From Arthrobacter crystallopoietes (GTDB taxonomy: Bacteria; Actinomycetota; Actinomycetes; Actinomycetales; Micrococcaceae), in NCBI RefSeq assembly GCF_002849715.1, contig NZ_CP018863.1, forward strand, positions 620,001 through 684,000: DNA of 64,000 nucleotides. Direction: 5' to 3'. The first letter of the stretch is position 1; each line of letters starts with the position of its first letter. The notes below the pieces were generated by a model that was given only the letters and a program-made list of their open reading frames with translations, made no database searches and had not been told where the DNA came from. Below are positions 36,971-45,887 of this stretch, piece by piece. The position numbers and the translations under genes are program-made.

Positions 36971-38218
36971 TTAGCCTCCTCGGCCGACGCGGTTGGTAGT
37001 GACCAGCAGCCAGAGCAGGAACGGGGCGCCGAGGGCGCCGGTCACCACTCCCACCGGCAAAGCCGTGCCGTTGGTCAGGAACATTGGAATCAGGTTGGCG
37101 GCGGCGAAATCCGCGGCGAGCACGATCACGGCGCCGACACCGGCCGCGGCAACCAGCGAACCGGCGCCGCCCAGCAGCCGGCGGGCAATCGGCCCGGCGA
37201 GGAACGCCACGAAAGCCACCGGTCCGGCTGCCGCAGTAGCGACGGCGGCCAGCAGCACCGCGGTGACCACCAGTCCCAGCCGCGCTGGCCCCACGCGAAC
37301 GCCCAGGCCGGCTGCGGCGTCGTCGCCCATTTCCAGGCCGCGGAGGCTGCGCGAGAGCATCGCCACGGCCGGAAGCAGCAGCACCAGGCTGGCGGCGAGG
37401 ACGGCCGCACGGTCCCAGTTGCTGGAGTTCAGCGAGCCGTTGAGCCAGACCAGCGCCCCCTGCGCGGTACGGATGTCTGTGCGCGTCATCAGGTAGCCGA
37501 CCACGGCCTGCATGATCGCGGCGAACCCGATGCCGATCAGGATCAGCCGCGCGCTGGCCCCGCCGGACACGCCGGAGCGGTGCGACACCAGGTAGATCAG
37601 CAGGGCGATCACCAGCGCGCCAATCATCGCGGCGGCCGAGACGGCCACGCCGGTCAGCCCGAAGATCACCATGGCGGCCACAGCCGAGGCGCTGGCACCG
37701 TAGCTGATCCCGATGATGTCCGGACTGGCCAGTGGGTTGCGCAGCATTGTCTGGAAGATCGCGCCCGCCAGACCGAACGCCACGCCGATCAGCGTGCCGG
37801 TCACCGCCCGCGGCAGCTTGTTCTCCATCACGATGAAGCTCGCGCCCGGAATGTCCGCGCCGCCGAGCAGCCGGAAAAAGTCGGGAATGGTCACGGTGTA
37901 GCTGCCCAGCAGGACATTGACAAAGAAGAGAACGACGACGGCGGCGCCCAATCCGGCGACCACCGCGCGGCGGCGGCGCTGGCGGTGGCGGCTGGCATAG
38001 CGCTGACGGCCCGGACGTGCCGGCTTGCCGGTGGAACCGGAGCCAGCCCCGCCTCTGGAACTGGCACCGGCGGCCTTCCCCGCGCTACCGGAGCCAGCCT
38101 CAACTTCGCGAGATCGGTGCTGGCCTGCGGGAACGGTGCTGGTCCGCACCGTTTCCGCAGCCGGGAACCGTTTTGCACTGTCCGGTACCGCCCCTGCGCC
38201 CTGCAGAACCTTGCTCAC
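36971..38218 (-). CDS. Iron-siderophore ABC permease (FecCD family) with long N-terminal extension
   Basis: Membrane permease of 415 aa. Start GTG at 38218 overlaps the preceding permease stop (GTGA). Residues 1-85 are a disordered Ser/Gly/Ala/Arg-rich extension absent from most homologues; the FecCD core begins near VVAGLGAAVVVLFFVNVLLG and includes LPRAVTGTLIGVAFGLAGAI, NPLASPDIIGISYGASASAV and GPVAFVAFLAGPIARRLLGG. The reading frame continues open upstream through the neighbouring gene, but that extension is not protein-like. Partner of the next permease in a heterodimer. Confidence 0.93.
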   Translation of the reverse strand: MSKVLQGAGAVPDSAKRFPAAETVRTSTVPAGQHRSREVEAGSGSAGKAAGASSRGGAGSGSTGKPARPGRQRYASRHRQRRRRAVVAGLGAAVVVLFFVNVLLGSYTVTIPDFFRLLGGADIPGASFIVMENKLPRAVTGTLIGVAFGLAGAIFQTMLRNPLASPDIIGISYGASASAVAAMVIFGLTGVAVSAAAMIGALVIALLIYLVSHRSGVSGGASARLILIGIGFAAIMQAVVGYLMTRTDIRTAQGALVWLNGSLNSSNWDRAAVLAASLVLLLPAVAMLSRSLRGLEMGDDAAAGLGVRVGPARLGLVVTAVLLAAVATAAAGPVAFVAFLAGPIARRLLGGAGSLVAAAGVGAVIVLAADFAAANLIPMFLTNGTALPVGVVTGALGAPFLLWLLVTTNRVGRGG

Positions 38219-39330
38219 AGTCCCGCCGCCTTCCGCCGCCGGACCAGCCAGATGAAGACGGGTGCGCCGATGATGGCGGTCATGATCCCGGCCTGGACCT
38301 CGCCAGGCAGCGCGATCAGCCGGCCCACAATGTCCGCGCCCAGCAGCAGCACCGGCGCCAGCACCAGCGAGAACGGCAGGATCCAGCGGTAGTCCGGCCC
38401 GGTGAACGCGCGGACCATGTGCGGAATGACCAGCCCCACGAAGGCAATCGGCCCGGCCAGCGCCGTCGCCGCGCCGCACAAGATGACCACCCCGAGGGCG
38501 GTGATGGCGCGGGAGAGGCCCACTTTCTGCCCGAGGCCGCGCGCCACATCGTCGCCCAGCGAAAGGTTGTTCAGGATCCGGCCGGTGAGCAGCGTTATCA
38601 GCAGGCCGACGGCAATAAACGGAACGACCGGCAGGATGACGTCCCAGCCGCGCCCGCTGACATTGCCGACCTGCCAGAACCGGAAGGCGTCCAGAGTGTC
38701 CTGGCTGCTGACCAGAAAGGCGTTCATGAGCGAGCTGAGGCCGGCGGTGAGCGCCGCGCCGGCGAGCGCCAGTTTGATCGGCGTCGCGCCCTCGCGGCCC
38801 AGGCTGGCAATGCCATAAACAACGACGGCGGCAACAGCCGCGCCGACGAAGGCGAACCAGATGTAGCCGGTCAGGTTGCTGATGCCGAAGACGTAGATGC
38901 CCGTCACCACTGCGAGCGCAGCGCCGGCGTTCACGCCGAGGATGCCCGGGTCGGCCAGCGGGTTCCGGGCCACGCCCTGCATTGCGGCGCCGGCAACGCC
39001 GAGAGCCGCGCCGACCAGCAGGGCCGCCACGGTTCGCGGAATCCGCGAGTGCACCACGGCATGGTCGCCGTTGGCCGGATCGAAATCCGTCAGGGCCGCG
39101 ATGAGCGTTTCGAAGCTGATGGGCCGGGCGCCGAACGCCAGCGAGGCGAAGCAGACCACGGCGAGTACTGCCAGCACCACGGGGATGCCCGCGAGCGCGC
39201 GGCGGTTTCCGGGCTTCGCCGAGGGCCGGGGCACTGCGGCGAGATGCTCGGAACCAGCGGAAGCGCCCTCGGGCACGGGGCCGCGGGGGCGCTGATCGAT
39301 GCGGGCTGGCACGGACACCTCTGCTCCCAC
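38215..39330 (-). CDS. Iron-siderophore ABC permease (FecCD family)
   Basis: First gene of the siderophore uptake operon, 371 aa. After a polar 45-residue N-terminus the FecCD core shows RIPRTVAALLVGAALGVAGA, NPLADPGILGVNAGAALAVV and GPIAFVGLVIPHMVRAFTG. A DtxR-type iron box lies 30 bases before the ATG. No substrate-binding gene is in this operon; the probable partner is the siderophore-binding lipoprotein at 51.5-52.6 kb, which has its own iron box. Confidence 0.95.
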   Translation of the reverse strand: MGAEVSVPARIDQRPRGPVPEGASAGSEHLAAVPRPSAKPGNRRALAGIPVVLAVLAVVCFASLAFGARPISFETLIAALTDFDPANGDHAVVHSRIPRTVAALLVGAALGVAGAAMQGVARNPLADPGILGVNAGAALAVVTGIYVFGISNLTGYIWFAFVGAAVAAVVVYGIASLGREGATPIKLALAGAALTAGLSSLMNAFLVSSQDTLDAFRFWQVGNVSGRGWDVILPVVPFIAVGLLITLLTGRILNNLSLGDDVARGLGQKVGLSRAITALGVVILCGAATALAGPIAFVGLVIPHMVRAFTGPDYRWILPFSLVLAPVLLLGADIVGRLIALPGEVQAGIMTAIIGAPVFIWLVRRRKAAGL

Positions 39331-39359
39331 AGTCCACCTCCTGACCTACCGAAAAAGAC

Positions 39360-39378
39360 TTAAGTAAGGCTAGCCTAC
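39360..39378. promoter_or_regulatory. DtxR/IdeR-type iron box
   Basis: TTAAGTAAGGCTAGCCTAC matches the 19-base DtxR consensus (TTAGGTAAGSCTAACCTAA) at 16 positions. It lies just upstream of the fepD-like permease gene, so iron-loaded DtxR should repress the uptake operon. Confidence 0.85.
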
Positions 39379-39527
39379 TGTGGCGCACATTAAGAAACGA
39401 TTTACTGCCCTAATTGGCGGCCAGTGTTTGCCTGGCCGGGGTTCCCTACCCCACGGCATGCCGCCACTCCCCCGGAAACAGCCACCGGACATCCGCCTCG
39501 GACACCAGCCTCGGGCATACTCGAAGC

Positions 39528-40259
39528 ATGTCCGCACCGATCGTCCTGCTGCACGGCTGGGCCTGCCCCGCCAGCTACTGGAATCCGCTCGCCGGCTACC
39601 TGCGCGAGGCCGGGCACGAGGTGCTGAACCTGGACCTGCCCGGCTACCGCGGACCGCTGGAACCGGATTTCGAGTGGACGGTGGAAAACGTCGCCGCGGA
39701 CTTCGCGCTCAGATTCGCCGCCGCCGGACCGGTGCACTGGGTGGGCCACTCGCTCGGCGGCAGCATCGCGGCCACCATCGCCGCCCGTTTTCCGCGTACG
39801 ACGGCGTCACTCACCTTGGCAGGGATGGTCCCGGTCAAACCGTCGCAGGCAACCGTGGAGCGCCTCACCCGCCTGTTCGGCGGACCGGAACAGCCGGGCG
39901 AGGAAGCCGCCGAAGAAATGATCGCCGCCTGGTTCCGCGGCGGCAACGTGCCGCAAGGTGCGGACCTCGAAAGGTTCCTGGCCCCCTTCCGGCTGCCCGC
40001 CGCCGTCGTACGTTCGAGCATGCTGGCCGGCCTCACCGGCGCGGCGGAGGATGTGCCGGACACAATCACGGCCCCCACGCTCGTGGTCACCGGAGTCCGG
40101 GATGCCACGCGGCCGCCGGACACCGTGCAGGATTTCCTTGCCTCGCACCCCACGTGGCGCCACGCACTGATTCCGGACGCCGGCCATCTGGTGCATTGGG
40201 AGCAGCCCGAAGCCTGCGCCGCCGCCATCCTGGACCTGCTGGCAACGGCAGAGGGCTGA
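39528..40259 (+). CDS. Alpha/beta hydrolase
   Basis: Cytosolic hydrolase of 243 aa from ATG 39528; an upstream in-frame start at 39414 would add 38 residues with no homology. The oxyanion motif LLHGWACP, nucleophile elbow VGHSLGGS (Ser), acidic residue in TGVRDATRPP and catalytic His in DAGHLVHWEQPEACAA are all present. The overall pattern resembles BioH and related carboxylesterases, but no biotin genes are adjacent. Start lies 150 bases from the divergent iron box. Confidence 0.92.
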   Translation: MSAPIVLLHGWACPASYWNPLAGYLREAGHEVLNLDLPGYRGPLEPDFEWTVENVAADFALRFAAAGPVHWVGHSLGGSIAATIAARFPRTTASLTLAGMVPVKPSQATVERLTRLFGGPEQPGEEAAEEMIAAWFRGGNVPQGADLERFLAPFRLPAAVVRSSMLAGLTGAAEDVPDTITAPTLVVTGVRDATRPPDTVQDFLASHPTWRHALIPDAGHLVHWEQPEACAAAILDLLATAEG

Positions 40260-40292
40260 GCGGCTGGGGCTGAATGCCGGCCCGGCCAGCGG

Positions 40293-41333
40293 TTACGGCT
40301 GCTTGGCGGGGTGGGTTTCCTTTTGCACCACCGGCATCACTTCGGTGGCGAGCAGCTCAATGGACCGGGCCGTGTCGGCGAACGGCAGGCCGCCCAGGCC
40401 CACCTGCGCCATGTAGCGGTCGTGGCCGAAGATCTCGTACTGTTCCATGATCTTATCGATGACCTCCTGCGGGCTGCCGGCGAGCAGGCCGCCGCCGGGC
40501 CCGGCCCAGGCCTCGAAGGTTTCACGCGGAAAGTGCCCCATCTTCCGCGGCATATTCTGCTCGAAGTACGCGCGGTAGTACGGGTAGAACGTGTCGCGCG
40601 CCTGCTGCGAGCTGGGCGCCACGAAGAAGTGGCCGCCGGTCCCGACGGGCAGAGCGGCGGCATCATGGCCGTGGGCTGCGGCTGATTCGCGGTAGTACTC
40701 CACCAGCCGCGCGAAGTGCTGCGGCCCGGACAGCAGTGCCACATACAGCGGCAACCCCAGCCGGCCGGCGCGTTCAAAGGACGCGGGCGTGCCGCCGACG
40801 CCAACCCAGACCGACAGCTTCTCCTGCAGTGGGCGCGGAGCGACCTCCATTCCGTGGATGCTGTGGTGGACGTTGCCCCGCCACGTCAGGTTTTCCTGTT
40901 CGCGGGCGGCCAGCAGCAGCTGCAGCTTCTCCTCGAACAAGGCATCGTAGTCCGCCATGTCGTAGCCGAACAGCGGATAGGACTCGGTGAAGGCGCCGCG
41001 GCCGGCGATGATTTCCGCGCGGCCGTCCGAGATCAAGTCCAGCGTCGCGAACTGCTCGAACAGCCGGACCGGGTCCTGGGTGGACAGGACAGTGACGGCG
41101 GTGGCCAGCCGGAGGTTCTTGGTCTCCCGCGCAATGGCAGCGAGCACGACCTCCGGCGCGGAAATGGCGAAATCATGGCGGTGGTGCTCGCCAAGGCCCA
41201 GGAACTTGATGCCGGCCTGGTCCGCGATCTTGGCCAGCTCGATCAGCTCGGTCAGCCGCTGGCGGGGCGAGAGGGATTTGCCGCTGTCGATATTGCGGGT
41301 GAGTTCGCCGAAGGTAAAAATGCCGAAATCCAT
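40293..41333 (-). CDS. LLM-class flavin-dependent oxidoreductase
   Basis: Bacterial luciferase-like TIM-barrel monooxygenase of 346 aa from ATG 41333 (MDFGIFTFGEL), preceded by GGGAG. Typical parts are FLGLGEHHRHDFAISAPEVV, TAVTVLSTQDPVRLFEQFAT, and ISDGRAEIIAGRGAFTESYP. It would use reduced FMN supplied by a separate reductase. Substrate unknown. A 16-base palindromic element 35 bases upstream resembles the one at the MarR gene (28.7 kb), suggesting MarR control. Confidence 0.93.
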   Translation of the reverse strand: MDFGIFTFGELTRNIDSGKSLSPRQRLTELIELAKIADQAGIKFLGLGEHHRHDFAISAPEVVLAAIARETKNLRLATAVTVLSTQDPVRLFEQFATLDLISDGRAEIIAGRGAFTESYPLFGYDMADYDALFEEKLQLLLAAREQENLTWRGNVHHSIHGMEVAPRPLQEKLSVWVGVGGTPASFERAGRLGLPLYVALLSGPQHFARLVEYYRESAAAHGHDAAALPVGTGGHFFVAPSSQQARDTFYPYYRAYFEQNMPRKMGHFPRETFEAWAGPGGGLLAGSPQEVIDKIMEQYEIFGHDRYMAQVGLGGLPFADTARSIELLATEVMPVVQKETHPAKQP

Positions 41334-41367
41334 GCTGCTCCCGGGTCGGGGTTCCAATTGTCTAATT

Positions 41368-41383
41368 ACTTGAAGCTTCAGCT
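41368..41383. promoter_or_regulatory. Candidate MarR-type operator upstream of the LLM oxidoreductase gene
   Basis: ACTTGAAGCTTCAGCT, with a perfect 10-base palindrome TGAAGCTTCA. It shares 13 of 16 bases with the element upstream of the window's MarR gene. AT-rich flanks (TAATTA, AATAAGTATTATT) fit a promoter region. Confidence 0.4.
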
Positions 41384-41549
41384 AATAAGTATTATTCCCC
41401 CGCACCTGAACCACGCCGTGTCCGCCACACCTGCCGCACTACCCACAGCCTCGTACCAGGCAGTAACAAAAACGCCTACCCGGGAGTAACATTGAAGGAC
41501 AGCTAAAGGGTCTCCGGCCTGCCGCAGGCCCTGGTCAAAGGGGACTGCC

Positions 41550-43502
41550 ATGAGCACCGGAACTGAACAGCACCTGCCCACCGGCCAGAGCGCCGACGTC
41601 ACGGAACGCGACGCACGCGCTGTCGCCGAAGCCGCCCGCGAGGCGGAATGGACGCGGCCGAGTTTTGCCAAGAGCCTCTATCTGGGCCGCTTCGAAATGG
41701 ACCTCATCCACCCGCACCCGGTGCCCGCACCCGAAGACGCGGCAGCCGGCGACGCGTTCCTGGCACGGCTGGAAAAGTATGCGCGGACGATGGACGGCGC
41801 CCGGATCGAACGAGACGCGAAGATCCCGGACGAGTATCTGGCGGAGCTGGCGGAACTCGGCGCGTTCGGCATGAAAATCCCGGTGAAGTACGGCGGTCTG
41901 GGCCTGTCCCTGACCTACTACGGCCGCGCACTGATGCTGCTGGGATCCGTGCATCCAAGCCTCGGCGCCCTGTTCTCGGCGCACCTGTCCATCGGCGTGC
42001 CGGAGCCCGTCAAGGTCTTCGGCAGCGAGGACCAGAAACAGCGGTTCCTGCCCCGGTGTGCCGCGGGAGCGGTCTCGGCGTTCCTGCTCACCGAGCCCGA
42101 CGTCGGCTCGGACCCGGCCCGGCTCGGTACCACGGCAACCCCCACCGACGACGGCGAATCGTACGTGATCAACGGCAGCAAGCTCTGGACCACCAACGGG
42201 GTCATCGCCGAACTCGTGGTGGTCATGGCCAAGGTTCCGGCGCACGACGGCGGACCGGGCGGCATTTCCGCTTTCGTCGTCGAGGCCGACGCGGCTGGCA
42301 TCACGGTGGAAAACCGCAATGCCTTCATGGGGCTGCGGGGCATCGAAAACGGGCTAACCCGCTTCGACAATGTCACAGTGCCGGCGGCCAACCGGCTGGG
42401 CGGCGAAGGCAAGGGCCTGAAGATCGCGCTGACCACGCTGAACACCGGGCGGCTGGCCCTGCCGGCCCTCTGCGCGGCGTCCGGAAAGTGGTCGCTGAAG
42501 ATCGCCCGCGAGTGGTCCAACGTGAGGGTCCAGTGGGGCCGACCGGTGGGCCGCCACGAGGCCGTGGGGAAGAAGATCGCCTTTATCGCCGCCACCGCAT
42601 TTGCCTTGGAGTCGGTTTTCGAGCTGTCTGCGGCGCTGGCCGACGCCGGCATGAAAGACGTGCGGATCGAGGCGGCGCTTGCCAAGCTCTGGTCCAGCGA
42701 AATGGCCTACAAAGTTGCGGACGAGCTGGTGCAGATCCGCGGCGGACGCGGCTTCGAGACTGCCGATTCCCTGGCTGCCCGCGGCGAACGGGCCGTGCCG
42801 GCCGAGCAGCAACTGCGGGACATGCGGATCAACCGCATCTTCGAGGGCTCCACCGAAATCATGCACCTGCTCATTGCGCGGGAGGCCGTGGACGCCCACC
42901 TGGCCGCCGCCGGAGACCTTGCCTCGGCGGACGCCGACCTGGCCGCCAAGGCCCGGGCTGCCATCGGCGCCAGCGGCTTCTACGCCCGCTGGCTGCCGCA
43001 GTTGCTGGCCGGGCAGGGAATGAACCCCAAGTCGTACGGCGGATTCGGACGGTTGGCCGGGCACCTGCGGTTCGTCGAGCGGTCCTCGCGGAAGCTCGCC
43101 CGGCACACCTTCGCCGGCATGGGCCGCTGGCAGGCCAAGCTGGAACACCGGCAGGTTTTCCTGGGCCGGATCGTGGATATCGGCGCAGAACTCTTTGCCA
43201 TGGCCGCAGTCTGCAGCAGGGCCGAACTGCTGCGGAGCCAGAATCCTGCCGAAGGAAAGAGCGCCTACGAACTGGCGGATGCCTTCTGCCTGCAGTCCCG
43301 CGAGCGCGTCCGGCAGCTGTTCACCGAGCTCTGGCGGAACTCGGACGCCCCGGACCGGCGGCTGGCCGGCAAGGTGCTGGATGGAGACTACGTCTGGCTC
43401 GAGCGCGGCGTCATCGATCCCTCCGAAGGAACCGGACCGTGGATCTCCGAGCCGGCTGAAGGCCCCTCCACGAAGGAGGACCAGCACCGAAAGTACCGGT
43501 AG
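41550..43502 (+). CDS. Acyl-CoA dehydrogenase
   Basis: FAD enzyme of 650 aa, introducing the trans-2 double bond in acyl-CoA beta-oxidation. It is of the long (VLCAD-like) type: standard N-terminal, beta and C-terminal ACAD domains to about residue 460 plus a 190-residue C-terminal helical domain. Signatures: FLLTEPDVGSDPARLGTTAT, IRGGRGFETADSLAARGE and RINRIFEGSTEIMHLLIARE, the last close to the expected catalytic base region. It precedes the RelA/SpoT-domain gene by 75 bases. Chain-length preference is not predictable here. Confidence 0.93.
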   Translation: MSTGTEQHLPTGQSADVTERDARAVAEAAREAEWTRPSFAKSLYLGRFEMDLIHPHPVPAPEDAAAGDAFLARLEKYARTMDGARIERDAKIPDEYLAELAELGAFGMKIPVKYGGLGLSLTYYGRALMLLGSVHPSLGALFSAHLSIGVPEPVKVFGSEDQKQRFLPRCAAGAVSAFLLTEPDVGSDPARLGTTATPTDDGESYVINGSKLWTTNGVIAELVVVMAKVPAHDGGPGGISAFVVEADAAGITVENRNAFMGLRGIENGLTRFDNVTVPAANRLGGEGKGLKIALTTLNTGRLALPALCAASGKWSLKIAREWSNVRVQWGRPVGRHEAVGKKIAFIAATAFALESVFELSAALADAGMKDVRIEAALAKLWSSEMAYKVADELVQIRGGRGFETADSLAARGERAVPAEQQLRDMRINRIFEGSTEIMHLLIAREAVDAHLAAAGDLASADADLAAKARAAIGASGFYARWLPQLLAGQGMNPKSYGGFGRLAGHLRFVERSSRKLARHTFAGMGRWQAKLEHRQVFLGRIVDIGAELFAMAAVCSRAELLRSQNPAEGKSAYELADAFCLQSRERVRQLFTELWRNSDAPDRRLAGKVLDGDYVWLERGVIDPSEGTGPWISEPAEGPSTKEDQHRKYR

Positions 43503-43577
43503 GCACCGGAGGACTTGGTAGGTTGTTCGTGGTGCAGCACCCTGCACTGCACTGACGCACGCCCGAGGGAGCCGATC

Positions 43578-44669
43578 ATGGGTACGCATTGGGACCGGCT
43601 GGATGATCAGCTGCGCCCGGCCGTCGAAGCCAGCACCAAACAGTTCGAACGTGTGCGCCCCGAGCTCGAAGCAGTCACCCGCGAGATGCGGACGACCATC
43701 CGGGATATCTTCCAGGAGACGGAGCTGAAGCCGCTGTTCGTCACGGCACGGACCAAGACCGTCGCCTCGTTCCGGGAAAAGGCTTCCCGCACCCTGCAAC
43801 CTGCCGTCGCAGGTGATGCGCCGACCCTCGAATACCCCGATCCGCTGCGCGATATGCACGACATGGTCGGTGTCCGGGTGATCGTCAGCCTGCCGCACGA
43901 GATCCGCGAGGCGGCCAGCCTGATCAAACGCCAGCGCAGCGAATTCGACATCCGGGCAGACCGGGAGAAGGACATCGGCTCCATCGAGTCCGGCACGTAC
44001 GGCTACTCCAGCAGGCACCTGCTCATCCGCACCATCCAGAACTCCGCTGTCAAGCGTTTCCAGGAGGCGCTCGGCGAACCGACCAGACCCAACGGCAGCC
44101 ATGTGTTCGAGGTCCAGATCCGCACCATCCTGGCCCACGCCTGGTCCGAGATCGAGCACGACATCCGGTTCAAAGCCTCCAACCCGCGGGCGTGGAGTCC
44201 CTATTTCGACCGGCAGTTCACCGCCACGGCCGCGATGCTCGAGACAGTGGAGTCCACCTTCTCGGAACTGCACGAGCGCTACGAGACAGTCACCGGTTAC
44301 TGGGACGAGGAGGGGGAAGGCGCAGCGCCGCTGACACCGCGGCGGATCCGCGAAGTGTGGCAGACGCTGCTGCCCCATGTGGACCGCAAGTCCGACGACG
44401 ACTGGGGCTGGGCCGCCGAGCTCCTGGCCGCACACGGGCTGAAGACCACCACGGATCTCGTCGACCTGCTCCAGGCGGAGGTGATTACCAGGGTCCGCGA
44501 GGCGCTGGAGCACCGCTACTCCCCCGGCCCGGACCGGCTGCTCGACGACGTGCTGCTGTGGCGGTTCGGTAAACGCCACATTGAGCTGACCGCCGGCGAC
44601 GACAACCACCGGCGTGAGAGCCTGCTGCGCCGCTACCGGCAGATGGAAACTTTCCGCTCTACGAGCTAA
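43578..44669 (+). CDS. RelA/SpoT-domain protein (stand-alone (p)ppGpp synthetase-like)
   Basis: Protein of 363 aa from ATG 43578, preceded by GAGGGA. Residues about 40-225 form a RelA/SpoT nucleotidyltransferase domain: RTKTVASFREKASR (ATP-binding basic motif), LRDMHDMVGVRVIV (acidic metal motif), YGYSSRHLLI (GTP-stacking Tyr) and FEVQIRTILAHAWSEIEHD (catalytic Glu). There is no HD hydrolase domain and no TGS/ACT domain. The last 130 residues are helical and unassigned. It is longer than typical SAS enzymes (about 200-250 aa); alarmone synthesis is likely, tRNA pyrophosphorylation as in some toxic relatives cannot be excluded. Confidence 0.88.
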   Translation: MGTHWDRLDDQLRPAVEASTKQFERVRPELEAVTREMRTTIRDIFQETELKPLFVTARTKTVASFREKASRTLQPAVAGDAPTLEYPDPLRDMHDMVGVRVIVSLPHEIREAASLIKRQRSEFDIRADREKDIGSIESGTYGYSSRHLLIRTIQNSAVKRFQEALGEPTRPNGSHVFEVQIRTILAHAWSEIEHDIRFKASNPRAWSPYFDRQFTATAAMLETVESTFSELHERYETVTGYWDEEGEGAAPLTPRRIREVWQTLLPHVDRKSDDDWGWAAELLAAHGLKTTTDLVDLLQAEVITRVREALEHRYSPGPDRLLDDVLLWRFGKRHIELTAGDDNHRRESLLRRYRQMETFRSTS

Positions 44670-44699
44670 CCAGCCGGGTCGCTGGGCGGAACCGCTCCG

Positions 44700-45773
44700 C
44701 TATCGGCGTGCCCACCCTTTCCCTCGCCACGGCCGGGAGGCGATGACCAGCGCCAGCGAGGTCAGCACGATGCCGGCAACGGTCGCCGCGCCGACGAGGC
44801 TTCCGGCCGTGGGCCAGAGGATGTCCAGGACCAGCGAACCCACCAACTGGCCGCCGATCATGCCCAGGCTGGTGAGCAGAACGCCGGTGTTCGCCACGCT
44901 AAGCGTCGCAGCGCCCAGCACCAACGTTCCCAGCGGACCGCCTGTGTACAGCCACCACTGCGGGGTGAGGAGTCCGGCCTGCCCGCTGATCGCAGCCTGG
45001 ACTGTCCAGACCGCCAGCAGCGCCAACGTACCGGCGCCGAAGTTGAACAAGGTGGAGATGACCGGGCTTCCATGCACCGTTGCAATCTGCCCCAGCATGC
45101 CCTGCTGCACGCTCTGCATCAGTCCGGCCGCCAGCGGCAGCAGCATGAGCAGGACCAGCAGCCCGGTGTTAAGGGAGTTCCCGAAATGCGGCAGCGCCGC
45201 CGTCACCGCGGCCGCCAGGGCCAGCGCAGCCCCGGCGATACGGACACCGTTGACCGGGATCTTCTTCCCCGAGCCAAGCCCCAGCCGGTCGACAACCAGG
45301 CCGGAGGCCAGCTGGCCGGTAACCACGGCGATCGTGAACAGCGACAGGCCGATGGGACCAACGGCGACGGTCTGTGTGAAAACGTAAAACGCCCCGATCA
45401 GTCCGGCCAGCAAGTACCACGGCGGATACCTCCGTTGCCGGAACAGGCTCGGCATCCGGCCCAGGCGGGCTCGCGCGGATGGAAGAACCGTAGCGAACAC
45501 CAGCACGGCGATGAAGCCGGTGCCGAAGCTGATCAATGCGGCACCGATCCGGTCCTGCAACTGCACGCCCAGCTCGCTGTTGAGCCGTCCTTGTACCGCC
45601 AGTCCGATGCCGCCGAACACAGCCAGCACCAAGGCCAGCGCCGCAGGCACCCGGATGTCTGCGCGGGAGGGGCCTGGACCATGAGGCGCCGCGGCATCAG
45701 CTGCTGCACTGCTATCACGGCGTCTGGTCACGCTGTCGATCGTAGCCCCATGCCTCTCCGCCGGAGCCTGCAC
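44700..45773 (-). CDS. DMT-superfamily transporter, two DUF606 (YdcZ) repeats
   Basis: Membrane protein of 357 aa with about ten helices, built of two DUF606/YdcZ repeats: GGIGLAVQGRLNSELGVQL starts the first, and AGLMQSVQQGMLGQIATVHG the second. Such fused YdcZ proteins are drug/metabolite-exporter relatives of unknown substrate. Start GTG 45773 has a weak ribosome site; GTG 45731 (VTRRRDSS) is an alternative. Divergent from the TipA-like regulator (114 bases), which probably controls it. Confidence 0.85.
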   Translation of the reverse strand: MQAPAERHGATIDSVTRRRDSSAAADAAAPHGPGPSRADIRVPAALALVLAVFGGIGLAVQGRLNSELGVQLQDRIGAALISFGTGFIAVLVFATVLPSARARLGRMPSLFRQRRYPPWYLLAGLIGAFYVFTQTVAVGPIGLSLFTIAVVTGQLASGLVVDRLGLGSGKKIPVNGVRIAGAALALAAAVTAALPHFGNSLNTGLLVLLMLLPLAAGLMQSVQQGMLGQIATVHGSPVISTLFNFGAGTLALLAVWTVQAAISGQAGLLTPQWWLYTGGPLGTLVLGAATLSVANTGVLLTSLGMIGGQLVGSLVLDILWPTAGSLVGAATVAGIVLTSLALVIASRPWRGKGWARR

Positions 45774-45821
45774 GAGGGAATTCGGCTGAATTTCCGGCGG
45801 GCGGTTGAGCTACCGGAGGGC

Positions 45822-45852
45822 TTGACCTTGACGTTGCGTCAACACGGATAGT
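45822..45852 (+). promoter_or_regulatory. MerR-type promoter/operator
   Basis: A -35 element TTGACC (45822-45827) is separated by 19 bases from GATAGT (45847-45852), the overlong spacer typical of MerR-family promoters. In the spacer lies the perfect palindrome TTGACGTTGCGTCAA (45828-45842). It points toward the TipA-like gene 36 bases downstream. Confidence 0.8.
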
Positions 45853-45887
45853 GAAGGATATGGAAAAGGCAGAAGGGAGCCCGCCAC

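Noticed and set aside
36971..39388. Single 805-codon frame suggesting a giant permease
   Set aside because: Only the part from GTG 38218 is permease-like; upstream it is an out-of-frame shadow of the preceding permease gene.
42354..44609. 751-codon open frame antisense to the acyl-CoA dehydrogenase and RelA/SpoT genes
   Set aside because: Spans two real genes and their gap; no domain, no ribosome site.
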